Assembly: GCF_010723735.1 (NCBI RefSeq)
Contig: NZ_BLLB01000002.1
Span: 682,001 to 746,000 of the forward strand
Source of the DNA: Mycolicibacterium hippocampi
GTDB taxonomy: Bacteria > Actinomycetota > Actinomycetes > Mycobacteriales > Mycobacteriaceae
DNA: 64,000 nt
Reading direction: 5' to 3'
Made by a program: the position numbers and the translations under genes. Below are positions 43,481 to 51,651 of this stretch, one piece after another. The notes beneath the pieces were generated by a model. That model had not been told where the DNA came from. It did no database searches and worked only from the letters and a program-made list of their open reading frames with translations. Each line of letters starts with the position of its first letter. The stretch's first letter is position 1.

Positions 43481-45993
43481 GGGGGCGGCGGAGGACCTGG
43501 CGGCGGCACGCCGGGTGGCGGGAGTCCGGGCGGCGGGAGTCCGGGATCCGGCGGTGGGGCGCCCGGAGCCACGGGTACCGGCTCAGGCCCTGGCGGGGCT
43601 CCGACCGGAGCGGGCGGCGCGGCCGGCACCGTCGTCGGCGGGCCCCACGGGATGGTGATTCCGGGGGCGATCTCCAGCGTCGGCTGGATCACCGTCTCCG
43701 ACGCCGGCGGCGGGGGCTCGGTCTCGGTTGGTGAAGGCGGCGGTGGCGGCGCCTGCGGCACCCCGGCGTAGCCGCCGATTTCGTCGGGCTCGGGGAACGA
43801 CTCGTCGTCGGTACCCTCGAGCGCACCGTCCATCGTGGACTTCCAGATCTGCCCGGGCAGCCCCGAGCCGTACACCGACGAGCCCGACGCGGTCACGAGT
43901 GGCTTGGTGCCCTCGGTGGTGCCAACCCACACCGCGGTCGACAGCGACGGCGTGAAGCCGACCATCCACGCGTCGCGGTTGGCACCGGTGTCGCCGAGCT
44001 GGTTGGTGCCGGTCTTGGCGGCCGACGGACGCCCGCCCGCGAGCGACCGGCCGGAGTACCCGGCGATCGGCTGCATGGCCGCGGTGACGTTGTCGGCGAC
44101 GTTCTTGTCGATGCGCTGTTCGCCGGAGTTGTCCTCCTGAGTGGCGTCGAACAGGACGTCACCCTCGGCGTTGACGACTCTCTGCACGAAGTGCGGCTTG
44201 TGGTAGACGCCCGAGGCGGCCAGCGTCGCGTAGGCAGACGCCATGTCGATCACCCGTGACTGGTACTGACCCAGCACGATGCCGTTGTTCGGCGGGCCGC
44301 CCTGGCCGTCCTCGGAGAGCGTGTGTTCCACCCCGGGGATGCTCTCGGCGATTCCGGCCTGGTGCGCGGCGTCAGCGACGTCCTGCGGGCCGTTGTCGAG
44401 TTGCAGCATCAGCCGGTAATAGCTGGTGTTCAGCGATCGCTTCAACGCCTCGGCGATGTTGCAGGTACCGCAGCCACCGCCTTCGACGTTGGTGATCTCG
44501 ATGCCGTTGACGCTGAGCGGCGAGCTGTCCACCTGATAGCCCAGCCCCATGCCCTGCTGCAGCGCGGCGACCAGCGCGAACACTTTGAACGACGACCCGG
44601 TCGGCAGGCCGGCCTGCGCGAAGTCGAAGCCGGTGGCGTCCGACCCGCCGTAGTATGCCTTGACCCCGCCGGTCCTCGGATCGATGGACACCACCGCCGA
44701 CCGCATGTCGGGGTCCTGGCCGTCCAGGTACTCCTCGACCGCGTCCACCGCGGCGGCCTGCGCCTGCGGATCGATCGTCGTGGTGATCTGCAGGCCCTCG
44801 GTGTTGAGCGTCTGCTCGTTGATGTTGAAGATCTCGAGCAGTTCGTCGATCACCTGGCGTTCGATCAGACCGTTGGGTCCGGTGGTCTGGTTCTGCATGC
44901 TCGCCAGGTCGGGCGGGATCGTCGGCGGATACACCTGCGCGTCGCGGTCGGCCTGCGACAGCGCACCGATCTCCACCATTCCGTCGAGAACCCAGTTCCA
45001 CCGCACCGCCGACGCCTCCGGATCCACGGCGGGATCCAGCACCGAGGGCCGTTGGATGAGTGCGGCCAGCAGCGCACCCTCGGCGACGTTGAGTTCCTCG
45101 ACCGGTTTGTCGAAGTAGGCCCGCGACGCGGCCGCCACCCCATAGGCGCCGCGGCCGAAGTAGATGATGTTGAGATACGACTCCAGCACCTGGTCTTTGG
45201 ACCATGCGCCGGCCATCTTGGTGGAGATCACCAGTTCCTTGGCTTTGCGGACCAAGCCGCCGACGCCGGAACGCGCGTCGCCCACCAACGCGTTCTTGAC
45301 GTACTGCTGGGTGATCGTCGACCCGCCCTGCAGATCCTCACCGAAGATGTTGTTCTTGGCGGCGCGCAGGAACCCGGTCAGGGAGAAGCCCGGGTTGGAG
45401 TAGAAGTCCCGGTCCTCGGCGGCCATCACCGCGTCACGCACGTGCACCGGGATCTGGTCGATGTTGACGTCGATGCGGTTGCCCTCGGGCGGAACGATCT
45501 TCGACAGCTCGCTGCCGTCACTGGCCAGAATCGTCGACACCTGCGCGGTGCGGATGTCGCCCGGCTTGGGGACGTCGACGATCATGTAGGCCATACCGAA
45601 GGTCAGCAACGGCAGCACGATCAGCACGACCACCGCGGCGGCCAGACCGCGTCGCACCCACTTCCAGTTCACCTCACGGCGATGACCCGGGGGTTGGTCT
45701 GATCCGCCCCCGGTCGGTCCACCGCCGCCGGGCGGGCGGCCCGGTGGCGGCGGCTGCTTGGGCGGGGAGCCGTCGAGCGCGCGCTTGACCGCATCGATCG
45801 GGTCACGCAGATGCGCCGGGGTGCCTTCCCGTACCGGGGGCAGGATCGCGGTCTGCCGGTCGTCGGGGGCGCGGTGGTGTGGACGGCGCGGCGGACCGGC
45901 GTCTCGGTGCGGGGGTCTCGCGCTCACGCCTTCAGCCATCTGCGCCTTCCGGGCGTCGTCGGCTGACCGGTCGTGGCGCCCTTCGCTATTCAC
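43477..45993 (-). CDS. ponA1: Bifunctional penicillin-binding protein PonA1 (PBP1)
   Basis: 838 residues from GTG 45993 (VNSEGRHDR). Pro-rich cytoplasmic N-terminus, one membrane span (~170-195, AAAVVVLIVLPLLTFGMAYM), glycosyltransferase domain with AAEDRDFYSNPGFSLTG and GGSTITQQYVKN, transpeptidase domain with SxxK (TGSSFKVF), SxN (SLNTSYY) and KTGTNQ. It polymerises and cross-links peptidoglycan at the growing poles. A ~90-residue Pro/Gly-rich extracellular tail ends the protein. Overlaps the DUF5318 gene at its 5' end and the GT87 gene at its 3' end: an envelope-synthesis operon. Confidence 0.95.
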   Translation of the reverse strand: MNSEGRHDRSADDARKAQMAEGVSARPPHRDAGPPRRPHHRAPDDRQTAILPPVREGTPAHLRDPIDAVKRALDGSPPKQPPPPGRPPGGGGPTGGGSDQPPGHRREVNWKWVRRGLAAAVVVLIVLPLLTFGMAYMIVDVPKPGDIRTAQVSTILASDGSELSKIVPPEGNRIDVNIDQIPVHVRDAVMAAEDRDFYSNPGFSLTGFLRAAKNNIFGEDLQGGSTITQQYVKNALVGDARSGVGGLVRKAKELVISTKMAGAWSKDQVLESYLNIIYFGRGAYGVAAASRAYFDKPVEELNVAEGALLAALIQRPSVLDPAVDPEASAVRWNWVLDGMVEIGALSQADRDAQVYPPTIPPDLASMQNQTTGPNGLIERQVIDELLEIFNINEQTLNTEGLQITTTIDPQAQAAAVDAVEEYLDGQDPDMRSAVVSIDPRTGGVKAYYGGSDATGFDFAQAGLPTGSSFKVFALVAALQQGMGLGYQVDSSPLSVNGIEITNVEGGGCGTCNIAEALKRSLNTSYYRLMLQLDNGPQDVADAAHQAGIAESIPGVEHTLSEDGQGGPPNNGIVLGQYQSRVIDMASAYATLAASGVYHKPHFVQRVVNAEGDVLFDATQEDNSGEQRIDKNVADNVTAAMQPIAGYSGRSLAGGRPSAAKTGTNQLGDTGANRDAWMVGFTPSLSTAVWVGTTEGTKPLVTASGSSVYGSGLPGQIWKSTMDGALEGTDDESFPEPDEIGGYAGVPQAPPPPPSPTETEPPPPASETVIQPTLEIAPGITIPWGPPTTVPAAPPAPVGAPPGPEPVPVAPGAPPPDPGLPPPGLPPPGVPPPGPPPPP

Positions 45994-46420
45994 TGGCCGT
46001 GCGCGCACGACCGCGCGCCGTCTGGGTGCCTCGCGGTCCGCGCGAACCCTTCGGGGGTGGCACTTCTCCGAGCTTGTACGACTTGACCAGATGGTTCCAG
46101 CTGCAGGTGCGGCACACCTCCACCACGTGGACGGAGAACTCGTCGTAACGGGTTGCCAGCATCACCAGCTCCTCTGCGGTGCGCGCCGAACCGGAGACCG
46201 CACCCAGGTGCTCGCCGAACACCCAGGACACCAAGGTCAGCTGTTCCTTTCGGCAGATCGGGCAGATCACCGAGCTGGGCTTGCCGTGGAACTTCGCGGC
46301 CCGAAGCAGATACGGATTGGCGTCGCAGACCTCCGTGACGCCGGTGCGCCCCGAATAGACCTCGGCCAGCAGGGACCGTCGCCGCAGGGCGTAGTCCACC
46401 ACCTGTCGCTGCAGTCGCAC
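45986..46420 (-). CDS. DUF5318 zinc-ribbon protein (Rv0049-like)
   Basis: 144 residues from GTG 46420 (VRLQRQVVDYALRRRSLL, where the M. tuberculosis homologue Rv0049 starts); the upstream frame is not counted. HGKPSSVICPICRKEQLT and VEVCRTCSWNHLVKSY give two CxxC knuckles of a zinc ribbon. C-terminal basic tail. Overlaps ponA1 by 8 bp. Function unknown, but constant linkage to ponA1 in mycobacteria suggests a role in envelope growth or its control. Confidence 0.88.
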   Translation of the reverse strand: MRLQRQVVDYALRRRSLLAEVYSGRTGVTEVCDANPYLLRAAKFHGKPSSVICPICRKEQLTLVSWVFGEHLGAVSGSARTAEELVMLATRYDEFSVHVVEVCRTCSWNHLVKSYKLGEVPPPKGSRGPRGTQTARGRARTASE

Positions 46421-46554
46421 GAGGACCAGAGTACGTCGACCCCACAACCACCGAGGCGTGACGTGCGTCCCGGGAGCGCTGCGATCCAGTTCGTCGACGG
46501 TTCAGATCGCGCCTGGCCTGCGCCGTCGCCGGGCGAACTCTTACGATCATCGGC

Positions 46555-47424
46555 GTGGCTCCGGGCAGCTCGACGCGGCGGACTTCGTCGACACGCGCAA
46601 AAGACAGCGACCGCAACGACACGTGCCAGATCCTCGACACCGCGCTGGCGGAAGGCCAGCTGTCGATGGCCGAGCACGGCGAGCGGGTGAAGGCCGCGAC
46701 CACAGCCGCGACGCTGGGCGAACTGCAGCACCTGATCGCCGACCTGCAGACCGCCGCCTCGCCCGTGCAGTTGCCCGACCTGAGCAGCCGCCGGCTCCCC
46801 ACGATGCCGGGCGGCTGGGGATTGCGCGCCGCGGCCGCCGGGGTGCTGGTGGTGCTCGGCATCGCCATCGGCTGGGGGTTGTACGGCAACACCCCCTCAC
46901 CGCTGAACTTCACTTCCGACCCGGGCGCCAAGTCGGACGGCATCACGGCCAAGGTGCTCACCCCACCCCGGCAGCTGCATTCGCTGGGCGGTCTCAACGG
47001 CCTGTTCGAGCAGATGGCCCAGAAGTGGGGCGACACCATGGGGTACTCGCTGACCGTCTACCCGGACTACGCATCCCTGGAGCGTCCCGATCCGGACGAC
47101 GAACGGCGGGTGTTGCGGTACGTCTACCGCGGCGGCTGGGGCGACCCGTCGTCGTCGGCCAGGGACGACGGGGACGTGCTCGTCGACCTGTCGGCCTTCG
47201 ATGTGCCGACGATCGTGGGGATCATCCGCGGAGCGCCGGAAACGCTCGGCATCAAGGCCGACGACGTTGACAACGTCTACCTGTCGATCGATCCGAGCAG
47301 CGATCAGACGGCGGCTCCCGGGACCGTCGACCTCGCCGTCTACGTGTCCAGCGAGTTCGGCAGCGGCTACCTCGAGATGAACCCGGACGGCACCCTCAAA
47401 TACGTCAACTACCCCAGTAACTGA
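46555..47424 (+). CDS. DUF1707 membrane protein (Rv0048c-like)
   Basis: 289 residues. Residues ~17-65 (DSDRNDTCQILDTALAEGQLSMAEHGERVKAATTAATLGEL) are a DUF1707/SHOCT-like helical domain that precedes a single span at about 90-108 (AAAAGVLVVLGIAIGWGLYG). The ~180-residue outer domain has several YPDYASLERP and DLSAFDVP strands and no known motif. Divergent from the DUF5318-ponA1 operon. Start is probably GTG 46555. Role unknown; position suggests an envelope-associated protein. Confidence 0.82.
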   Translation: MAPGSSTRRTSSTRAKDSDRNDTCQILDTALAEGQLSMAEHGERVKAATTAATLGELQHLIADLQTAASPVQLPDLSSRRLPTMPGGWGLRAAAAGVLVVLGIAIGWGLYGNTPSPLNFTSDPGAKSDGITAKVLTPPRQLHSLGGLNGLFEQMAQKWGDTMGYSLTVYPDYASLERPDPDDERRVLRYVYRGGWGDPSSSARDDGDVLVDLSAFDVPTIVGIIRGAPETLGIKADDVDNVYLSIDPSSDQTAAPGTVDLAVYVSSEFGSGYLEMNPDGTLKYVNYPSN

Positions 47425-47542
47425 CCGTCGCCGGCGGTGGACTGGTGGCACCGATGTAGCGGCGAATATATCGGCGCGATACACTTGCCCGACGTGTTGA
47501 GCTGTCGTAGCGACGGCCCGGTTGTGCGAGGAGGTGGCCCGC

Positions 47543-48088
47543 TTGCTCGAACTTGCCGTTCTGGGCCTGCTGCTCGAATCCCCGATGCACGGCTATGAGC
47601 TGCGGAAACGGTTGACGGGCCTGCTCGGTGCGTTCCGCGCCTTCTCCTACGGCTCCCTCTATCCGGCGTTGCGGCGGATGCAGGCCGACGGCCTGATCGC
47701 CGAGGACTCGGCCCCGGAGGGCACCGTGAAGGTGCGCCGGGCCCGCCGTGTCTATCAACTGACCGACGCCGGCAAGCAACGCTTCACCGAGTTGGTGGCC
47801 GATACCGGACCGCAGAACTTCTCCGACGACGGCTTCGGGGTTCACCTCGCGTTCTTCAACCGCACCCCCGCCGAGGCGCGGATGCGGATTCTCGAGGGCC
47901 GACGTCGTCAGGTGGAGGAGCGCCGGGAGGGCCTGCGTGAAGCAGTCGCACGGGCAAGCAATTCGTTCGATCGGTACACCCGTCAGCTCCACCAGCTCGG
48001 GCTGGAGTCCAGCGAGCGGGAAGTCAACTGGCTCAACGATTTGATCGCGGCCGAGAAGTCGGCACAGGGACGTGCAGAGCAGACCTGA
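47543..48088 (+). CDS. PadR family transcriptional regulator (Rv0047c-like)
   Basis: 181 residues from TTG 47543, with GAGGAGG at 47529-47535 and an 8-base spacer; an upstream GTG at 47522 would place the RBS inside the gene. LELAVLGLLLESPMHGYELRKRL, AFSYGSLYPALRRMQADGLI, and the wing RRARRVYQLTDAG are the PadR winged helix, followed by the Vir-like C-terminal helical domain that mediates dimerisation. 68 bp before ino1; it may regulate inositol synthesis. Confidence 0.9.
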   Translation: MLELAVLGLLLESPMHGYELRKRLTGLLGAFRAFSYGSLYPALRRMQADGLIAEDSAPEGTVKVRRARRVYQLTDAGKQRFTELVADTGPQNFSDDGFGVHLAFFNRTPAEARMRILEGRRRQVEERREGLREAVARASNSFDRYTRQLHQLGLESSEREVNWLNDLIAAEKSAQGRAEQT

Positions 48089-48156
48089 GCACGTCGGCAA
48101 GCACAGCAGTGAGCAGTACCAAACAGCAGTCGGAGTAGGACAAGAGGAGAAACGTC

Positions 48157-49236
48157 ATGACCGCAAGCAATGACGTCCGGGTCGCGATCGTCGGCGTGGG
48201 CAACTGCGCGTCCTCGCTCGTGCAGGGCGTGCAGTACTACAAGGACGCAGACGAGAACGCCAGCGTTCCCGGCCTGATGCACGTCAAGCTCGGCCAGTAC
48301 CACGTGCGCGACGTGAAGTTCGTCGCCGCGTTCGACGTGGACGCCAAGAAGGTCGGCTTCGACCTCTCCGAGGCCATCTTCGCCTCCGAGAACAACACCA
48401 TCAAGATCGCCGATGTGCCGCCGACCGACGTCGTGGTGCAGCGCGGCCCGACGCTCGACGGCATCGGCAAGTACTACTCCGAGACCATCGAAATCTCCGA
48501 TGCCGAGCCGGCCGACGTCGTCAAGGCGCTCAAAGACGCCAAGGTCGACGTGCTGGTCTCCTACCTGCCGGTGGGCTCCGAAGAGGCCGACAAGTTCTAC
48601 GCCCAGTGCGCCATCGACGCCGGTGTGGCGTTCGTCAACGCGCTGCCGGTGTTCATCGCCTCGGACCCGGTGTGGGCCAAGAAGTTCGAAGACGCCGGCG
48701 TCCCGATCGTCGGCGACGACATCAAGAGCCAGGTCGGCGCCACCATCACCCACCGCGTGATGGCCAAGCTGTTCGAGGACCGCGGCGTACAGCTCGACCG
48801 CACCATGCAGCTCAACGTCGGCGGCAACATGGACTTCCTCAACATGCTCGAGCGGTCGCGGCTGGAGTCCAAGAAGATCTCCAAGACCCAGGCCGTCACC
48901 AGCAATCTGCAGCGCGAGTTCAACACCAAGGACGTCCACATCGGACCGTCCGATCACGTGGGCTGGCTCGATGACCGTAAGTGGGCCTACGTCCGCCTGG
49001 AAGGCCGCGCCTTCGGCGACGTGCCACTGAACCTGGAGTACAAGCTCGAGGTGTGGGACTCCCCCAACTCCGCCGGGGTGATCATCGACGCCGTCCGCGC
49101 CGCGAAGATCGCCAAGGACCGCGGTGTCGGCGGCCCCGTCGTCGCCGCCTCGGCCTACCTGATGAAGAGCCCCCCGCAGCAGCTGGCCGACGATGTCGCG
49201 CGCACGCAGCTGGAGAACTTCATCGACGGCAAGTAG
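48157..49236 (+). CDS. ino1: myo-Inositol-1-phosphate synthase
   Basis: 359 residues from ATG 48157 (AGAGGAGAAACGTC upstream). [19 protein letters not shown] is the NAD loop; [23 protein letters not shown] and [16 protein letters not shown] are the archaeal/actinobacterial MIPS core with active-site Lys, and [14 protein letters not shown] and [13 protein letters not shown] follow. It converts glucose 6-phosphate to inositol 1-phosphate for phosphatidylinositol, PIMs and mycothiol. Followed after 9 bp by a large hairpin repeat. Confidence 0.96.
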   Translation: MTASNDVRVAIVGVGNCASSLVQGVQYYKDADENASVPGLMHVKLGQYHVRDVKFVAAFDVDAKKVGFDLSEAIFASENNTIKIADVPPTDVVVQRGPTLDGIGKYYSETIEISDAEPADVVKALKDAKVDVLVSYLPVGSEEADKFYAQCAIDAGVAFVNALPVFIASDPVWAKKFEDAGVPIVGDDIKSQVGATITHRVMAKLFEDRGVQLDRTMQLNVGGNMDFLNMLERSRLESKKISKTQAVTSNLQREFNTKDVHIGPSDHVGWLDDRKWAYVRLEGRAFGDVPLNLEYKLEVWDSPNSAGVIIDAVRAAKIAKDRGVGGPVVAASAYLMKSPPQQLADDVARTQLENFIDGK

Positions 49237-49239
49237 TCG

Positions 49240-49317
49240 TTTCCGCCGGAACTGTATTCCAGCACAGCCTCTCTCGAAATTCTTCGGCTGGAATACAGTT
49301 CCGGTGACAATCGGAAA
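49240..49317. repeat. Hairpin repeat copy 1 (ino1 / HTH gap)
   Basis: CCGGAACTGTATTCCAGC (49246-49263) pairs perfectly over 18 bp with 49287-49304; loop of 23 bases. Flanking TTTCCG (49240-49245) and CGGAAA (49312-49317) can extend the stem across a bulge. Lies between convergent ino1 and the HTH gene, so it can serve as a bidirectional terminator. Same element as 50278-50348, same orientation. Confidence 0.85.
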
Positions 49318-49318
49318 C

Positions 49319-49843
49319 TCAACGATCCGGCATCAGGATCGTGGTCAGCATGCGGCGGATTCGCCGCGACGAACGCTTGTTCGCCATCCGGGCAGTCAGC
49401 GACTCGGCGAGCTCCCGTCGTAGCTCGTCGAGTTCATCGTCGCTCAACCACAACGCCACTTGGCTGTAGCTCACGCCGTCACCCACCAGATCGACCTCGG
49501 GTCTGTCGAGGTACCGGTCGAAATCCGCCAGCAGCGTCGCCACGAAAACGGTGAATGCCTGCCGATGCTGCTCGGTCGACATCGTGCGGAGAGTTTCCGG
49601 CGCGACGACTGCGTTGGGGAAGTCGAGTGCGTATCGCCGTTCGACGGCCCCACGGACCCGGGTCTCGCCGGTCACTGTCAGAACTCCCCCGGCCGAGAGC
49701 TTTGCGACGTGTCGATAGAGAGTCGCGACCGGGATGTCACCGAGCCGGGCGGTGAGTTCGCCCGTGGTGAGTTCGCTGCCGTCGAGCAGCGCCTGGACAA
49801 TCCGGATACGGACCGGGTGCAACAGCAGGTCATCCGACGCCAT
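49319..49843 (-). CDS. Winged-helix (ArsR/HTH_20-like) regulator
   Basis: 174 residues from ATG 49843; an upstream ATG at 49876 would read through the operator. DDLLLHPVRIRIVQALLDGSELTTGELTARLGDIPVATLYRHVAKLSAGGVLTVTG is a winged helix with the LHPxRxxIxxAL start of ArsR/HTH_20 proteins; the C-terminal half is helical (TEQHRQAFTVFVATLLADF..., DELRRELAESLTARM) and resembles the DUF of YdfH-like drug-response regulators. Divergent from a small gene across a 64-bp gap with a palindrome. Not in this place in M. tuberculosis. Confidence 0.8.
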   Translation of the reverse strand: MASDDLLLHPVRIRIVQALLDGSELTTGELTARLGDIPVATLYRHVAKLSAGGVLTVTGETRVRGAVERRYALDFPNAVVAPETLRTMSTEQHRQAFTVFVATLLADFDRYLDRPEVDLVGDGVSYSQVALWLSDDELDELRRELAESLTARMANKRSSRRIRRMLTTILMPDR

Positions 49844-49859
49844 CCCGCAAGTATGCGCC

Positions 49860-49889
49860 ACTGCTATCATTATCAATATCGATAACAGT
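49860..49889. promoter_or_regulatory. Operator candidate in the HTH/small-protein gap
   Basis: ACTGCTATC (49860-49868) and GATAACAGT (49881-49889) are complementary at 8 of 9 positions; inside, TTATC-AATATC-GATAA (49870-49885) is a second dyad. AT-rich and sited in the 64-bp divergent gap, so autoregulation by the HTH protein is likely. Confidence 0.65.
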
Positions 49890-49907
49890 TCGAAGGGATT
49901 GGTACTT

Positions 49908-50264
49908 ATGGCCGAGATTCGCCGCGCAGACGGCTACCTGCATGTCGTCCTGGCACCGCTGGAAAAGGTCGCGGCCCTGCACGGAAACGTCCGGGTGCCG
50001 CTGGCGTCGGTGACATCCGTGACTGTGGCCGACCGTCCGTTGGAGGACGTGAAGGGTCTCCGGTCACCGGGATTGCACATTCCGGCCCGCACCAAGATCG
50101 GCACATGGCGCCGCGCAGGTCGGCGGACATTCGCAGTCGCGCGGGCCCGGCAAACCGCCGTCCGGATCGAGCTGACCGGTGAGCGGTACGACACTCTGGT
50201 CGTCAGCGTGCCCGACGCGGCAACGGTCGCCCAGGAGCTCCGCACGGCGCAGGCGAGCCCGTAG
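49908..50264 (+). CDS. Small protein, PH-like fold suspected
   Basis: 118 residues from ATG 49908. Sequence alternates beta strands (YLHVVLAPLEKVAALHG, VPLASVTSVTVAD, RRTFAVARARQTAVRIELTG, YDTLVVSVPDAATVAQEL) and ends in one helix, as in bacterial PH-like domains. Basic surface (RTKIGTWRRAGRR). No signal, spans or catalytic motif. Regulated together with the HTH gene. I do not recognise a function; a partner or ligand-binding protein for the HTH regulator is a guess. Confidence 0.7.
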   Translation: MAEIRRADGYLHVVLAPLEKVAALHGNVRVPLASVTSVTVADRPLEDVKGLRSPGLHIPARTKIGTWRRAGRRTFAVARARQTAVRIELTGERYDTLVVSVPDAATVAQELRTAQASP

Positions 50265-50277
50265 TGCCAGGTATCGC

Positions 50278-50348
50278 CTTCCGCCGGAACGGTATTCCAG
50301 CACGGCCTCTCTCGAGATTCTCCTGCTGGAATACCGTTCCGGCGAAGG
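50278..50348. repeat. Hairpin repeat copy 2 (small gene / eis gap)
   Basis: CGCCGGAACGGTATTCCAGC (50282-50301) pairs perfectly over 20 bp with 50325-50344; the loop is 23 bases and nearly identical to copy 1 (CCTCTCTCGARATTCT core). Compared with copy 1, T-A in the stem is replaced by G-C on both sides: a compensatory change. Lies between convergent genes again. Confidence 0.85.
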
Positions 50349-50360
50349 TCTAGGGGAGGT

Positions 50361-51587
50361 CTAGAAGCCGTAGCCGAGCTCGGCCGGGACGTCGGTGGCG
50401 AACGCCGCATCCAGACCCGCCACCACCGCGGAGTCGCTGCAGCGCAACCGTTCCGCGGTCGCGAACGCCGATGGCCGATGAGCGCCCATGTACAGGCTGC
50501 CGAGCACCGAGAGATCCAGGTGCGCGTCGGCGGGGGCGTCGGTGGGCACACACCGGACCCGGCCGCCTCTGACCTCCAGCGCGAACCTGCCGCCACCGCC
50601 CAGCACCCCGTCGGAGACGTCGAGCACCACGGACAGTTCCGCCGAATAGCTGCGTGCCTGCAGCACCGCGGGGATGTCGATCATCCGCAACCACAGGGCG
50701 TCCTCGACACCGGTGGTGCGCACCAGCCGGTGATCGGTCAGCAGGTAGGGCAGCACGTCGTCTCGGGTGGTCGCGACGTTGATCGTCGCCATCAGGTCCA
50801 TTCCGAGAAGGGCACGCCACAGCGCGATGTGCGCCTGCGGTGTCACCGCGGTGAGCTTGGTGACCTCCACCGTGCTCTTCTGATCGCCGCTGTGTACCCG
50901 GTACATCGCGAAGCCGTCGGCGTGCAGCAGACAGAAGTACGCGCTGCCGCCGCCGCGGAAGATTTCACGGTCGGCCAGCACCTCGTCCCACAGCGCACGC
51001 GGACTGTGCAGACCGCCGGGAGTCTGCAGCCGCCACCGCTCATAGATCTCCTCGAGTTTGTCCCGGTGCTCGGCTGCGCGGACGACGCGCACACCCCCGG
51101 GGTCGGGCACTCCGTGGTGGAAGCCGGCGGCACGCCGGTCGACCGACCGCCGGTGCAGCACCGCTGCCGGCCCGTAGCCGAACCGACCGTAGATACCGGC
51201 CTCGCTGGCCTCCAGGCCGGCCAGCGGGTACGACTTCGCGGCCATGCGGGCGTGCAACTCCTCGAACATCTTTCGCAGCGCCCCGCGCCTGCGGTGGGTG
51301 GGCAGGACCGCCACCCAGGAGACCCCCGCCATCGGCAGCACCGTCCCGCCCGGCACCGTCACGCTCAGGTCCAGGAACACCGCCGTCCCGACGACGTCGG
51401 GACCGTCGCACGCGACGACGGCACTGCCCGGCGGCATCATGCTGCGCCACGCCTCGACGGCTTCCGGCGGTTGCCATACGCCGAAACACGTTGCGGCGAC
51501 CAGCGCCATCGCCGGCCAGTCCGCCTCCTCGACGCTGCGGACGGTCAATTCGTTCTGAGTTCGCGAGGTGTGCGAGGTGTCAGCCAC
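50361..51587 (-). CDS. eis: Eis-type GNAT N-acetyltransferase
   Basis: 408 residues from GTG 51587. Two GNAT folds plus an SCP2-like C-terminal domain, colinear with M. tuberculosis Eis: VAVLPTHRRRGALRKM (acetyl-CoA pyrophosphate loop), LEASEAGIYGRFGYGPA, YERWRLQTPGGLHSP, LGSLYMGAHR, and a C-terminal Phe whose carboxylate acts as base in Eis. Eis proteins are hexameric and acetylate aminoglycosides and protein lysines. A 9-bp tandem repeat (51563-51580) duplicates Thr-Ser in the N-terminus. Not at this locus in M. tuberculosis, where eis is Rv2416c. Confidence 0.88.
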   Translation of the reverse strand: MADTSHTSRTQNELTVRSVEEADWPAMALVAATCFGVWQPPEAVEAWRSMMPPGSAVVACDGPDVVGTAVFLDLSVTVPGGTVLPMAGVSWVAVLPTHRRRGALRKMFEELHARMAAKSYPLAGLEASEAGIYGRFGYGPAAVLHRRSVDRRAAGFHHGVPDPGGVRVVRAAEHRDKLEEIYERWRLQTPGGLHSPRALWDEVLADREIFRGGGSAYFCLLHADGFAMYRVHSGDQKSTVEVTKLTAVTPQAHIALWRALLGMDLMATINVATTRDDVLPYLLTDHRLVRTTGVEDALWLRMIDIPAVLQARSYSAELSVVLDVSDGVLGGGGRFALEVRGGRVRCVPTDAPADAHLDLSVLGSLYMGAHRPSAFATAERLRCSDSAVVAGLDAAFATDVPAELGYGF

Positions 51588-51651
51588 ACCCCAGACGGTG
51601 ACACATGAGGTGCGCTCACCGCACCTGAGTTTCCCCCGGTAGGGTCGCACC

